From Smittium mucronatum (Eukaryota; Kickxellomycota; Harpellomycetes; Harpellales; Legeriomycetaceae): DNA of 61,751 nucleotides. The notes under the pieces are model-generated. The model searched no databases, was not told the origin of the DNA, and was given only the letters and a program-made list of their open reading frames with translations. A program made the position numbers and the translations under genes. This document shows positions 1 through 11,759 of this stretch, piece after piece (position 1 is the first letter of the stretch; each line of letters begins with the position of its first letter). The DNA lies in NCBI GenBank assembly GCA_001953115.1, contig LSSL01000174.1, positions 1-61,751 on the forward strand, in the 5' to 3' direction.

Positions 1-249
1 ATACGCTACGGCTTGCTCAAGGCGGTGGCGGCTCTCGGTGTCAAGACTCAGCTTAAGTTGGGCTAACTCGGCATCTTTTTCGGATAAGGCGGCGGCAAGT
101 TAGTTGTGCTCTTCGGCGAGAGCGTTGAAGCTGTTCTCCCCGTCTATCAACTGTTGGCCCAGGCTAGAGATTTCGTTGTCCTTGGAAGCTAGCAGTTCTT
201 CAGCATTGGTGATTTGGCAGGCAGTTAATTGGATAGAGTTGTCAGACAT
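1..249 (-). pseudogene. Ty3/gypsy gag N-terminus, partial, with in-frame stop
   Basis: Reading the minus strand from an ATG at 249 gives 83 codons to the window edge. The product is acidic and heptad-rich (for example LLASKDNEISSLGQQL and LSEKDAELAQLKLSLD), so it should form a coiled coil. An in-frame TAA at codon 50 (102-100) interrupts it. The ATG lies about 50 bp downstream, on the minus strand, of a PBS-like site and an LTR, which is where the first ORF of an LTR retrotransposon starts. Calling it gag rests on that position and on the coiled-coil character, since no zinc knuckle is in view. It belongs to a second element whose remainder lies left of the window. Confidence 0.5.
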
Positions 250-300
250 GTTTAGAAGAATAAAAGAAATTTAATTAGATAAGGTTTGATAAATAATGGT

Positions 301-309
301 TCTCCACCA
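301..309 (-). other. Primer binding site (left)
   Basis: The minus strand reads TGGTGGAGA two bases after the LTR terminal CA, complementary to a tRNA 3' end TCTCCACCA. The same nine bases with the same 2-bp spacing occur beside the right LTR (5050-5042). Conservation here contrasts with the poor conservation of the LTR bodies. Confidence 0.55.
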
Positions 310-311
310 AA

Positions 312-676
312 TGTTAGGTATTTTTAGTAAGTTTATTGAAAAAGTAAAAGCTAAGAGAAGAGAGAGAGATTCAAAAGGAATCTTATAAAATAAACTATTT
401 ATACTAAAATCAAAGCTATGTAAAATATATTGTCATTTAGTTATTGGCTATTGCTGATATGACGTATGGTCATTTCAGCCAATAGAATCTCTGCTAGTCA
501 TTACTTCATGTTCTAATTGTCCAATAGCATTGCAATATGTGTCATTGGACAGCTGGCTATCTCGGATGATCATTGGTTTCGTCAATATGTCTGAATCCTG
601 GTTGCTGATTGGAGTAACAACACCAATGAAGTTGAAAATTTGTATTCGAATCCGAACCAAATTTTTGGCACTTACA
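312..676 (-). repeat. LTR of Ty3/gypsy-like element (left copy)
   Basis: On the minus strand this 365-bp segment begins TGTAAGTG just after an A-rich polypurine tract (686-677) and ends CA at 313-312. Two bases later comes TGGTGGAGA (309-301), a PBS-like site matching a tRNA 3' end TCTCCACCA. Inside are a TATAAATAG-like box near 400 and an inverted repeat with ATTGGCT/AGCCAAT arms (443-483). The right LTR (5053-5407) has the same ends, spacing and inverted repeat, and nearly the same length, but its body has diverged strongly. This LTR is the 3' LTR of the element to its right and the 5' LTR of the gag fragment to its left. Confidence 0.6.
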
Positions 677-1879
677 TTTTTTTTCTTGATTGTAATTTAT
701 TTTACCTAATCAATGATCAATATGTTCGAATAATTTTGGAAACAATAAATTTTATTCGGCTGATGTTTCACGTGAAATAATTTATTTTTGATAAAGGTGT
801 GATCTGAATGATAAAAATTTGAATATATATATTTCTTTTCATTGGTTCCCATAACAAAAAATTATTTTGCCAATTTGCTGTTATCTCCTGTAAAATTTTT
901 AATTACAAATCCAATTTGTTGGATAAATGAGCTGAAGTCAGATATCTCGGTCAAGTGCATAGTAGGGATTTTTTCGAGGGCCATAAGTGATTCAGCCCCT
1001 GTCAAGATTTTTCCAATAAAAAGCCAAGATCATGATTTGAAATGCAGCTCAATGTAATGGAATAATCAGTAGCTGCATAAAGATATCTTTTTCAGCGCGA
1101 TTGGTTATGTATAGAATGAAGTAATTGAAAATAATCAATTTATTAACTGGAATGAACTTATTTCATTTCAGTAATTCTGAATAGTGCTACTATAGATTAT
1201 TAATGCTAATCTACTTTTCTATACATGCCTTATTTTTTTAGATAGCTTTTAATTCTCTCTCTCTTTTCTAAAGTACATTTTTTAAAATAAAACTTATAAA
1301 ATCTGTATTTTTTTCATGATGTGATGAAACATATCGATTTTAATAAAGTCTTTGGAGTGTAGATCTTCAGATTTCCGGTATCAGAGACGTTTTATAAAGC
1401 TTTTTAAAAAAAAAATTGTGGCTTTAATGTTCTCTGAATGTTAGTTAGTTGAATTTCTGCCTTTTAAATTTTTTTTTTTTTTCGTATTTTGATCGATTAT
1501 CTTCATTTAAATGAAAAATTTAATTGAAGGCGGAAATGAGTTGATCGAAGGGATATTTTCAGATTTTTTAAAATATTTATTTTCTATTTTTTCTTTTTTG
1601 CTATTATCATACGAGGTGTATTCTGAATTAATTTCATCATCTTATGAGCTGTCTGAAAGAACATCAAATTTTCCTAATCTTCGTATTTTTTGTTTCGGCT
1701 GTTCTTGACTTCTAGTTTGTACTGCAGATATTTAAAGCGTTTCATTTTTATCATCTTTTAATCCCCTTTTTAACGCTTGGAGAGCTCTTTTTCAAGAAGT
1801 TTGATATGTTTCATTGTGCAATTGTAAGCTTGTAGCGAGGAAATCAATCTGACTATTCACCTCCATGAAACTGAATTTT

Positions 1880-3160
1880 TGAGTGTTGAAATGAGAGCAC
1901 GGTGATCAGTTTGTAATTACGAACAAGTACCATGCATAGAGTGATGAAACTTGTCTAATCCATAGATTACGGCTAAGCATTCTTTGACGGAGGTACAGTA
2001 GATACGTTAACATCGCTACTATTTTTCTCTAGCGTAAGCTATTGGGATGATGGAGTTTTCAGGTTGGAACTGGTGCAGGGAAGCTCCTATTCCAATATTG
2101 CTTGCATCCGTATAAATTATACATGATTTTGTTTTATCAGGATGGGCAAGCGCAGGAGCTATGGTAATTGTAATAATGAGCTTCTGGGACTCGGTTTTGC
2201 AGTTAGATTCCAGATGAACCCTGATTCCTTTTCCAAAAGCTTGTAGAGAAGGGCAGAAATTTCAATGAATTTGTTTATAAAGAAACCATCAGAAGAAAAA
2301 CATTCCAAAAAATGGCGTACTGTGGATACAGAATTAGGATGAGGAAAATTTTTGACTGCATTAATTTTGCTGGAAGGGATTTTTCGCCCATTGACAGAGA
2401 CGGTGAAACCGAGAATTTCGACCTTGGGGACACCAAAGATACATTTTTTAGCATTTGATTTAAATCCTTAGTAGTTGAGCTTTTGCGGGAAAGTTTAAAG
2501 GTGTTCAGTATTTTCGGCTCTTTTTTTTGAATAAAATAGAATATCATCTGCAAATACTGAGCTATATCCGGTATCGATTCACTCGCACAGAATTCTATAG
2601 ATATTTAGCTAGAAATTTGCCGGTGAGATATACACGCCATGTGTTATAATCAAGAGCTCGCGATTTCTATTTGAATTTGAAAGTTTAGAGACTTAAACTT
2701 AGTTTGGATGCAGGGGGATTTGTTAAAAAGCCTTCAGAATGTCCAATTTGGAATAGAAAAACCATCCGAACAGTTGATTGAGGATTAAATCAATCCTCGT
2801 CAGCGGCTATTCATCTCTAATTGATATCTTGTTTAAGGGGCTAAAATTGATCACTACTAGTGCACTTCCGTCAGAGTTGGGCACATTCACCGGATTGGCA
2901 GAATATGATGATAATGATGTCAAGGAATTCCCTGCTTGATATAGTTCTTTGATATTTTGTCTCAGTACTCGTGTTTCCTCTTGCGAGTATCCTCAAATTC
3001 TGAATCTGCAAGGCTGGTCGGTATCAAGTCGGAGCTTATTCGGGGAGTGGGTCTTGATCACAGAGGGCGTCAGGTTTAATAAATCGATCACATCTCTTAG
3101 TATTGCTGATATCTCTAATCAGTATTATATATCCAGACTAAAGTACCAGCTGCAAGGATA
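1880..3160 (-). pseudogene. Ty3/gypsy pol: reverse transcriptase and RNase H (broken)
   Basis: Conceptual translation of the minus strand, changing frame several times, gives a recognisable series. It includes DGSALVVINFSPLNKISIRD followed by a stop and PLTRIDLILNQL (RT fingers/palm, near 2876-2770), FADDILFYSKK (YxDD-type catalytic box, near 2557-2520), KCIFGVPKVEILGFTV (connection, near 2470-2400), then TDASNIGIGASLHQ (RNase H catalytic Asp, near 2111-2060) and ECLAVIYGLDKF (near 1985-1945). These are hallmark blocks of Ty3/gypsy polymerases. The 92-codon open stretch at 2553-2275 is only one frame segment of this domain. Several stops and shifts show it is dead. Confidence 0.82.
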
Positions 3161-3479
3161 AGCAGTGTCCATTCGGTTATTTTTCTATTCGAAGAAAATA
3201 TTGAGAATGAGTTAGATTTACCCCTTTGTAAAAATTATATATATATTTTTACCAGGTAGTAATTAGATATTGCTGCTACAATAAGGTTTGATCAAAGAAT
3301 TAAATCAAATGGCTGATTGGTCATTACATGGAAAGTCTTACTATATTTTTTCTTTCAAAAGCAGATTTCTACGATTTTGATTCTGTCTTTTTTTTTGTGG
3401 ACTCATAATTGTTTCCCATTCTGGGTTTTAATGGCCTAAGGAATTTTTTTTTGTATTAGTAGTTGTTTTACATTGGATG

Positions 3480-3560
3480 CCGATATACTAGTGATTTGTT
3501 ATCCTGCATCAAGTAAAAAGGTCAAGGATATTTTTTTATCGATGCAGTCATTTTAAATCA
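3480..3560 (-). pseudogene. Retrotransposon protease motif remnant
   Basis: The minus strand encodes FLLDAG followed by a stop and QITSISASNVKQL around 3540-3490. This resembles the hydrophobic-hydrophobic-Asp-Ser/Thr-Gly active site of retroviral-type aspartic proteases, with Ala in place of Ser/Thr. It lies between the zinc-knuckle-like motif and RT, as expected for gag-PR-RT order. Confidence 0.45.
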
Positions 3561-3804
3561 AATACCATCGTTCATGTGTAAATTTTTCTTATTCAAAGAT
3601 ACGGGCTTGATATTTTCTTTCGATATTTTCTGAATAAATCAACTGTGGTGCAAGGCAGTAAAAATTTGAATTTTCTGGTGGTTTAGGGGTTTTTCGAATT
3701 TCAGGCTCAGATTTACACTATTTTACTGAGAATCGTCTTTTCCCTACTCAGCCTTAATGGTTGCTTTCATTTTTTCTAAAAGTTTTTCTTGGTCATAGGC
3801 ATGA

Positions 3805-3860
3805 AATACGATGATTTCCCTTTGCACCGCAATTGAAGCAAACATATGACTTGTATTATT
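3805..3860 (-). pseudogene. Gag zinc-knuckle-like remnant
   Basis: One minus-strand frame reads CFNCGAKGNHRISC. The length and residues match a retroviral CCHC knuckle, but the histidine is displaced by one residue (C-x2-C-x5-H-x3-C instead of C-x2-C-x4-H-x4-C). That suggests mutation of a nucleocapsid-type zinc knuckle. It sits at the end of the gag region and before the protease motif. Confidence 0.5.
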
Positions 3861-3996
3861 CATGATACTGTTCCTTCTTCACAGTTTTATTTTCTCTGAA
3901 GTAGGGCTGTGTTAATCTTTTGAACTGGTTTCTCTTGGAATAGGACTGGGGCTGAATTATTCTGTTTCTTGAAGAATATTCTGTAGCAGAAATAGC

Positions 3997-4329
3997 CTAG
4001 TCATTGAAGGCTTGAATAACAGTAGAATATGATTCAACATCCATTCCATTTGATTTTTTTGGGTTTGAACTGAATATGACTTGCGAACCCTGCATGCGGG
4101 CATACAATCGTTGTTTCTGGGCTTCCAAGGACTCGTTGGCGATCTTCGGAACGTACTTTCTTATTTCAGGATCAATTTTCTTCCTAAGAATGGAAATTGC
4201 GATTGTGTTGTTCTCGCCTGCGATGAGTTTAATTGAGATTTTAATATTTTGTAAGAAGCTTTTGAAATCTGAAAACATGGTTAGTTTAAAAGTTTCGATA
4301 TATTCTGGAGCCTGGTAATTAGATTCCAT
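3997..4329 (-). pseudogene. Ty3/gypsy gag fragment (110 codons)
   Basis: This is the longest open stretch in the internal region upstream of the zinc-knuckle-like motif. Its product is polar (FKSFLQNIKISIKLIAGEN, LEAQKQRLYARMQGSQ) and ends 140 bp before the knuckle, as a capsid C-terminus would. Helical and coiled-coil-like coding continues upstream to about 4920 (for example MELANLAAELQKFN), broken by stops. The identity comes from its position in the element; no capsid family motif is obvious by eye. Confidence 0.45.
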
Positions 4330-5041
4330 GCTTCTAATTGTCGATTAAGATCATCATTGAAACTCGACAAGTTTTACAATTTGATACCGTTTCTGCATCA
4401 CAAAAATCTCATACAATTCATTTCAGTTATTCGATGAAGAGGGCTCTCTTCTGGAAATTTTTTAGAGCAAAATAGATATCTTAGATTTTGATGACTCATT
4501 TGATCCAGCAGATAAAGGAAACGGTTTAAACTTCGAATACAGGTATTATGAATATATCATTCATTTAACTGGTATTTGAGTTGGCTTCCGAGTTAAAAAC
4601 TTTACCTTATGATTGCAAAGTGTTGAATTTTTGTAGTTCGGCAGCCAAATTCGCAAGTTCCATCTCGCACTTCGGCATGGCATTCTTCATTGAAGTCATA
4701 TGTAGTTTCAACTCATAAATCCTTTTAAATATGAAATTGAATTTGTAATTATGAAGCTCTAGCTTAGAAAGATTCTCTTGATGTTCCTAAACGGAATTTT
4801 GGAATTGAGATTTACCTTGTAACAGTTAGCTTCTTAATTCGGCAATCCCAACAACTTTTTGTTGCAAAGAGTGCTTCAGAATTTCTGTTTTGCTTGTCGG
4901 TAATTCGGATAGTAATTTGGCTAATTAATAAAGGATATAATAGAATAATTCAAAAATTAAAATCTGAAAAAATTCTGGATTCGATTATAAAATATTTTTG
5001 ATTAAGAAATGGTATTTGCTAACGGTATTTATTACCTTGCC

Positions 5042-5050
5042 TCTCCACCA
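5042..5050 (-). other. Primer binding site (right)
   Basis: The minus strand reads TGGTGGAGA, two bases after the CA end of the right LTR. It is identical to the left site, so the two elements were primed by the same tRNA type. Confidence 0.55.
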
Positions 5051-5052
5051 AA

Positions 5053-5407
5053 TGAAAAGTATAAAGCTGAGTCGGAGTATTTTATTAAGTAAAGTCGAAT
5101 TTAAGGCTAATGAAGAGAGATAGATTGAAAATAAATAGCTAAATCTAAAATAAATATAATATGAAAATATATAGATAAAAATAATTACTAAAATTGTATA
5201 AAATTGGCTCAATTTAGATTAATCTAATTTAGCCAATATTTTTATCGATAGTCATATATCATGATATAATTTACTAATAATAATGAACCTATATCGTGCA
5301 TAAGAAATGATATCATCTGTTAATTGATTACAACAATAGTAAATTGTATTTTTTTTCTTATTGGTTAAGTTGGATAACTACGATTATCCAATCTTAACAG
5401 AATTACA
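5053..5407 (-). repeat. LTR of Ty3/gypsy-like element (right copy, 5' LTR)
   Basis: This 355-bp segment begins TGTAA and ends CA on the minus strand. It contains an inverted repeat near its start (arms 5364-5377 and 5384-5398 around a short loop) and a second near-palindrome at 5203-5237 with ATTGGCT/AGCCAAT ends and a perfect 14-bp core. A pyrimidine stretch (CTATCTCTCTTC) matches a similar stretch in the left LTR. The two LTRs differ too much to be the two ends of one recent insertion. The outer boundary is inferred from the TG...CA ends and the matching length. Confidence 0.55.
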
Positions 5408-8400
5408 TTTTAATATAATTTTTTTCAAATTCAGCATTTAAAGTGTTGAAACCCCAAAGATAAGATCAATAATATTTTTTCAATTCAACACTATAATATC
5501 AGGATTAAATTTCGAATCAAGATCAGTAAAAATGGAGACTAAGACCAAATAAACTCATTATATCGTTTTTAATTTAGAGCCGATGTGAAAATTTATTAGC
5601 CCTTAGAATGCTTTTATAAGCTTTATTCGTGTCATTATATATCTGAAAAGGTTTATTTTAAAAGATCGATATAAATTATATGTTCTTAGGGAAATTTATT
5701 TTTTAAGATAATATGCGGTACTTATCAAAATTTTCAGCGGTGATTTTATCATCATCGGTGAATTTAACTTTATATATATATAATTGCGATGAATATTTTA
5801 TTCGCAAAAAAATGCTCATCAAAATGTTTTAGTATCTTTAAAATTGATTTTTGCTTGATTCATAAATCATATAGTTCAATTAAACCTTTTTTTTTGTTTA
5901 AAATAGACTCTGCCCTGAAACAAAAAAATAAATTATTGGATTATTAAAAGCTTTTAATAACACCAGTACTCATCGCTTTAATCTTCAAATATATTTCAAC
6001 CCCAATTGTTAGAAAAATCACATATCTTTATACAGTATAATAGCAATAATATATATTATATTAATATGAAATCTTTCATTTATTTGTAATCTGGGTAAAA
6101 AAGAATCATCGAGATGAAAAAAAAAATTAATGGATATATCATAACTTAAAGAGTCATTTTTTGGATTAAAATATCGAAAATGATAACAAATTTATTGGCC
6201 TAGAAAAACATAAATTGCTTTCGATTTGGTTTTTTATTAACGAAGTCCAAATACTTAAATGGTTTTTATAAATTATGAATTGAAAATTTTATTAATGAAA
6301 GTGAACAGATTAGTTTTAAATACGTTTTATGATTTTTTATTGATGTTATTAGTATGAAATTTTAGAAAATAAACCACAAATAATTGAATTAATTTAGATT
6401 AGATTCGAAAATTGCCCAATATACCCAATGACTTAATTTAATAAAAATATAAGAAAATAATACTTGGATTTAATACGCATACATTCTGGGTTTTATATGA
6501 TGGTTAATATTATTATTTTGGAGATTTATAAACTGACTAATGAAAAAATTAAAGGGTCTAAAAAAAAATAAACAGATAAAAAATTAAGTATAATAATACA
6601 AAGCTGAATAAATTGATACAATACACTTCATTCGTTACAAAATGCTTTAATAATAGTAAAATTAACCATAAAAAATTATTTAAATTGACAAAAAAATTAG
6701 CTTATTGTTTTATTGGTCACCTTTCTTTAAAATTAATATCATCGAATTAATATTAAAAAAATACTTTACTGATTTTTTATCATTATTTAATTTATAAAAG
6801 ATGAATTCAATTTTAAATTGATAATAAGAACAGTTTTCATTTCAAAAAATTAAATCCTCGTTTTACGCTTTTTCTCTTCATTTTTTCAAATTGGGATCGG
6901 TTATATTACAGAATTTAAAATATATTTGATTATAAACAATGATGTTAAGGATTATGGTGATACCAGTTTTATTTCCAAATGGAGAATTATATCAGGAAGA
7001 AAGCTTAAATGCTGTCTTGAAACGATATTTTTTTGCAAAAATAAAAAAGATCTAATGTGCGCCTACTCTTTAAAAAAAATTACCATCATGATTACGGTGG
7101 AAAATAAAATTTATATTGCATTTTAGTACAAAAACACGCATATTTTGTTGCTACTAAAGCCTAATTCTAATTATTTAATAATCGATATAAATCCTAATTT
7201 TACCATCAGAACTTGGGAAATAAAACAGTTTTTAGCCTCAAAAGATGTTAATATTATATAAAAAAAAGACTCAAAATATACTTGGGAATTGCAGAAAGAA
7301 TATTAAAAAATCTATATTAAAAATAAATGATTAATAAAACTTTATTAATAGTATATTAAATGAAGACGCGGATTTTAAGCAGTCATATGTGGGCAGTTAA
7401 ATTGCTGCAACATAAAAATTTTTGTTATATATTTTTTAAACCACAGCAAAGAATTTTCTCTTTTAATTTCAGGTGATATCAAAATAATAATCACATCAAA
7501 TTACCTATTGAGTCTAGAAAAGTTTTCAGAAAGTATTCATATTGATGCCAAATATAGAATAATTGTTTTGGGAAGCCCCATGATAATTGCGGGATAATCA
7601 CCGTAAATTTCATTTTCATACTGATATTTATTTTTGTATTAACTGATGAGTCCTCTAATACATATTTTTGGGTCTTGGATAATCTTTTTAAAGAGATAGA
7701 ATATAATTATAGCTCATTAAAACCAGCCCATCTATTTAGAGATTCAACACCGTAAATCAAGAATGAATTCCAAAGTTTGTTTCTATCTTGTACTAAAATA
7801 AATTTTTAGGCTCATGTTGTAAAAAAATATAGAAGAAACTGAAATCGGTAAATTCTGAGTTGAAATCTAAAATATTATTTGAAACAAAATTTTTGCTACC
7901 TTCAAATTGTGAAAAATACTTTCGCACTTGTACAAATATGTTTTTACCTAAACTCTCAATTTTTCTTGAAGAAAATCAGTATTCAAACTATTTCGTTAAA
8001 AATCATAGAAAAATAAACTAAACGATGCTTGATAGATGCAATATATTCGGGCCCAGAGTTAATAAATGTCTCGAGCGTTTCAATATAAATATAAATAATT
8101 CGTATTTAAAATGGAAAAAATAGAACATAACATATTTTTTTGGCATATGCAAGCTTTTAATACACGATTTACCATTGGAAAAAAAGCCAGCATTTGATAA
8201 GCCAAACTATGATAAAATCAATTTCATAAAAGATTAATTTGAGGTATTTTTTTTATCTTATTTCAACAGATGGTGTAGAGTCAGAATATATAGAGTATCG
8301 TTCAGAATAACACTCTGAAACAACCTAAACGAATGGTATAATCGAGCTACAAAAGCATAGAAATATTTTTATGGATTGCGTTATTTTTCATTATTATAAA

Positions 8401-11046
8401 AATTTACATAAGGGTTTTTTCATATCGAAAGATGAATCCGATCAATTAAAATGAAATAAAATCTTATATAACTGTTTTATTTCACAAAAACACAATAGAT
8501 GCCACCATGTTTATTATTTTCTGAAAAAAAGGGATTTCCGGAATTATAAGCTTTACTCTTTTATAAAAAAAGAGAGCAAGAGGAAGGACAAAAAAATCCT
8601 ACGAAAATGGAACAAACTGTAATTATATGCTATAAAATAAGCATTATAATTTTATATCATTTTAACTTGATATATATTTATAATAAATCTAAATTAAAAA
8701 AATAAAAAAATTCTTCGTGTTCTTTTGATACGAGTTTCAACGAGATTCGAATTCACAAATCTCTAAAAATAAAAAGTGCGTAAATAAACGCAGTTAAAAT
8801 CGAATTAAGTTATATTTCTTGAATTTTTTTAAACTTGATTATTATTGATGAAGTGTTTAGTAAATCCATCGCTGTTTATTAACCAAAACTACTTTTTTTC
8901 TTTCCAAATAGGTAAATTTTGTCAAACATGTTTTTTTCATGAATAAGATTAAACAGATCTTTAATTTTAAAAAAATTATGCTTCGGAGTAATTAGATTTC
9001 AATTTTATAAAAAGATGATAAAAAGAGGAAACATGTTTATTTAACTTTATTTTAATGAATAAAAAATACATTCATTATGTACTAAGATTAATAAAGTTTT
9101 GAATATTTAATGGTACAAAGTATAAAACTTGAATTGAAATAAATTTTGACAGAATTTAAATATATTTGCCTCATGTTTATTTTATTTTTCGAAAATATGC
9201 CATGGTTCTTTTTACCAAAAAACAAAAAAAATAAGAAAAATAAATTGAGATAGAATCTTTAGCAAATTTTGAGAAAAAAAAAACTTTCTGGTTAAAGTTA
9301 TAAAATCGATAATTATAATAGGAAAACACTTTAAAAATACTGGGAAAATATTTTATGATTGATATTCAATAATATTAACTTGTTATAAATTGTCTAATAA
9401 AACAGAAGAATAAATATTTATACCGATTTAAATAATTTTGTATGGACAAGTTTGCTATGATTACATAATTTTGCTCTAATGTCGGGTTTTGCACCAATTT
9501 ATTTAATTTTGTATGATAATCCCTAATTCTGTAAGTTTATTTACTAACCATTAAATTATATATACATATATATTCAGTTAATATGTATATAAAGATATGT
9601 AGAAGATTATTGTGACCAATTTTTTAAAAGGCTAGGGGATAAGGATCAGTCGTTTTAGTATTTAATAATCCAATTTATAACAGGAGCAGTATTTTTATCT
9701 TATTCATTCAAACTAGCAGAAAAAGGTCAAATTATATGAATATAAGCCGATTTAGAAATAAGGTAGATAAATCACCCAACCTTTTTTTTATGCAAAAAAA
9801 CCAATACTTTTTATTTTATTTTTTTTAACTACGATATTTTCATTTGACTAACAAACCTATTTCTAATTAGAAGAAACATGATTGGCTGATTTGTCAAGTG
9901 GACCGATATTCACTGATTTGAACAACGTTTGCCAATTTGACTAATAAAAAATGAAATGACAGGTTTTTTTTTTTTTTTTTTTACGCGGAAATGAAATGAC
10001 AGGTTTTTAAATAATTTGAATGGTTGCAGGCAAATTGACTGGCTATAGAATTTAAAATTTTTAGAGATAGATGCGAGTTTATATATAAAATTTAATTTGC
10101 TGGATTAAAAAATCAAATTAAAACCTCATCTGGGGTTTCAAATGTTTTCAAAAAATATTCTAGTATCGCTAAGATCAATTTTTAGATCAGATCAGCATTT
10201 ATTGCAGGTTTGGTAGAGAGAAGGTTTAAAAGAAAAAAAGCCGAAGTAATAACGAACACTGACTCTAAGGATTCGAGGAACATAAAAATTCCTGAACCGC
10301 TTAACTCTTTCAGGGCGGATTATGCAAAAATAACCATGGTTTTTAGTTGAATGTCTTTCATGAATTATATAATTTTCAATGCTAAAGGGAAAATCACGGA
10401 TTTAGACTAATTTAAAGCTAGTATACAAAAGCAGAAGTGAAGCGAAGATTCGGTGCCGAAAAGGGTCAAGGGTAACATCGGCGATAACGTCGCAATCTTT
10501 GGCATGTTATATACACAACTATTCATATATTTGTTCAGAAGTCTATGAAAAAGCTAGTAAAAGACATGATCGAGTATTTGCCCATAAAAGACTAGTACAT
10601 GGCGGTAGTATATAGAGGAGGGCATCTTAATTAAGTCTTTTTTTTCTTTTTCACGAAAAAAGCATTCCGAAATACTACTGTAGCTGCCTTAGATTTCTTA
10701 CATATTTTCCACTGTTTAATAAAATTAGCACAGCCTTGGTGTAACGTACATTTTATCAGTTAAAGGGTTAGATAGAGAAGCAAAATGCATAAAAACAAGG
10801 CCTTATAGTGCAATCCGAATATGTTTCAAGAAGATGCAGAGACCCGTTAACTTGATAACAATCCAATATTTTTTAAAAAGATGTATGGAGTTCTGTAAGA
10901 ATCTTACAAATACGCTTTATAAATAATCTAAGCTTTATTAGCTTTATTTATTTATGGACAAGCTTTGACATTAAGACGGTAATATAGTGTCTAAATCCAA
11001 AAAAGATCAGATTTTTTCAGTTTTTGAATACAGCATTTTTAGCTTT
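5408..11046. other. AT-rich region without recognisable genes
   Basis: About 5.6 kb, mostly A+T, with stops in all frames and no ORF resembling a known family; the longest open stretch (66 codons at 6926-7126) has no coding character. Small features include a duplicated GAAATGACAGGTTTTT around a T-run (about 9953-10005) and TA-rich dinucleotide stretches near 9557-9600. A stretch at about 10230-10900 is clearly richer in G+C and may be the remnant of an element or gene, but I cannot identify it. Confidence 0.6.
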
Positions 11047-11279
11047 ATCAAAATCAATGTTTTAGATAAGTTGACAATAAAAAAAATCATCAAAATCAAT
11101 GTTTTAGATAAATTGTCAACAAAAAAATCATCAAAATCAATATGTTTTAGATAAATTCCCTATAAAGAAAATGTCAAAATCAGATATATTGCAAGTAAAT
11201 TCCCTACAAAGAAAATGTCAATAATTTTAAAATAAATCTCCCGTAAAAAAAAAAAAGAAAATGTCAAAATCAGATCTAG
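11047..11279. repeat. Degenerate tandem repeat, period about 41-45 bp
   Basis: About five to six imperfect units begin near 11047, 11088, 11129, 11173, 11217 and 11262. Early units share TCAATGTTTTAGATAA followed by an A-run. Later units share GTCAAAATCAGAT and AATTCCCTA-AAGAAAATG. The gradual change along the array is typical of an old minisatellite. Confidence 0.75.
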
Positions 11280-11605
11280 TTTTCAAATTTATTTGCGACT
11301 GTATTTTAATAATTGTGGGTGATTTTTGGGTGGAGAGTAAGGGCTAGAAATGAATAAATCTACGAAATCTCCAAATGATTTAATGTATTGGAGAGAAATA
11401 GGTCAATAAAATTCCGTGATACAAAAAAAAAGAGAAAAATAGGTGGCATCTTTGTTTCACTACTTGAAGTGGAAGTGATGAACTAAATTAATAATTATAA
11501 CCAATTTTAATGGTGGGTGCAGTGGAATGGTCGAGCTTTTATTTGCTGAATATTTTTTTATTTTATTTTTACGTTGAATTTCGCTGAAGATATAGAGAAT
11601 TTTGG

Positions 11606-11752
11606 ATTTCCAAGGAATTTTTTTTTCCATTGCGGGATTTTCCAAGGAATTTCATTTTTTTTGACTATATAGTTTTATTGGGAATTTCATTTTTTTTTAC
11701 AAGAATTTTATTGGGAATTTCATGCTATAATAGAGTTTTACTGGGAATTTCG
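11606..11752. repeat. Degenerate tandem repeat, period about 29-33 bp
   Basis: Three clear units carry TTTTATTGGGAATTTCAT or a close variant (11673-11690, 11706-11723, 11735-11752). Two earlier degenerate units carry TTCCAAGGAATTT (about 11608 and 11640). No coding potential. Confidence 0.7.
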
Positions 11753-11759
11753 TCTTTGA

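Larger units (their letters stand above)
312..5407 (-). mobile_element. Decayed Ty3/gypsy LTR retrotransposon
   Basis: The element spans 5096 bp on the minus strand: 5' LTR 5407-5053, PBS 5050-5042, internal region of about 4.4 kb, polypurine tract 686-677, 3' LTR 676-312. In order the interior shows a coiled-coil/gag region (about 4920-3997), a zinc-knuckle-like motif (near 3850-3810), a protease LLDAG motif (near 3525), reverse transcriptase (about 3130-2270), RNase H (about 2165-1880) and a probable integrase remnant (about 1700-690). The order gag-PR-RT-RH-IN and the RT/RNase H signature sequences place it in Ty3/gypsy (Metaviridae) rather than Ty1/copia. Stops and frameshifts occur in every domain, so it is inactive. 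The integrase part is the least certain. Confidence 0.8.
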
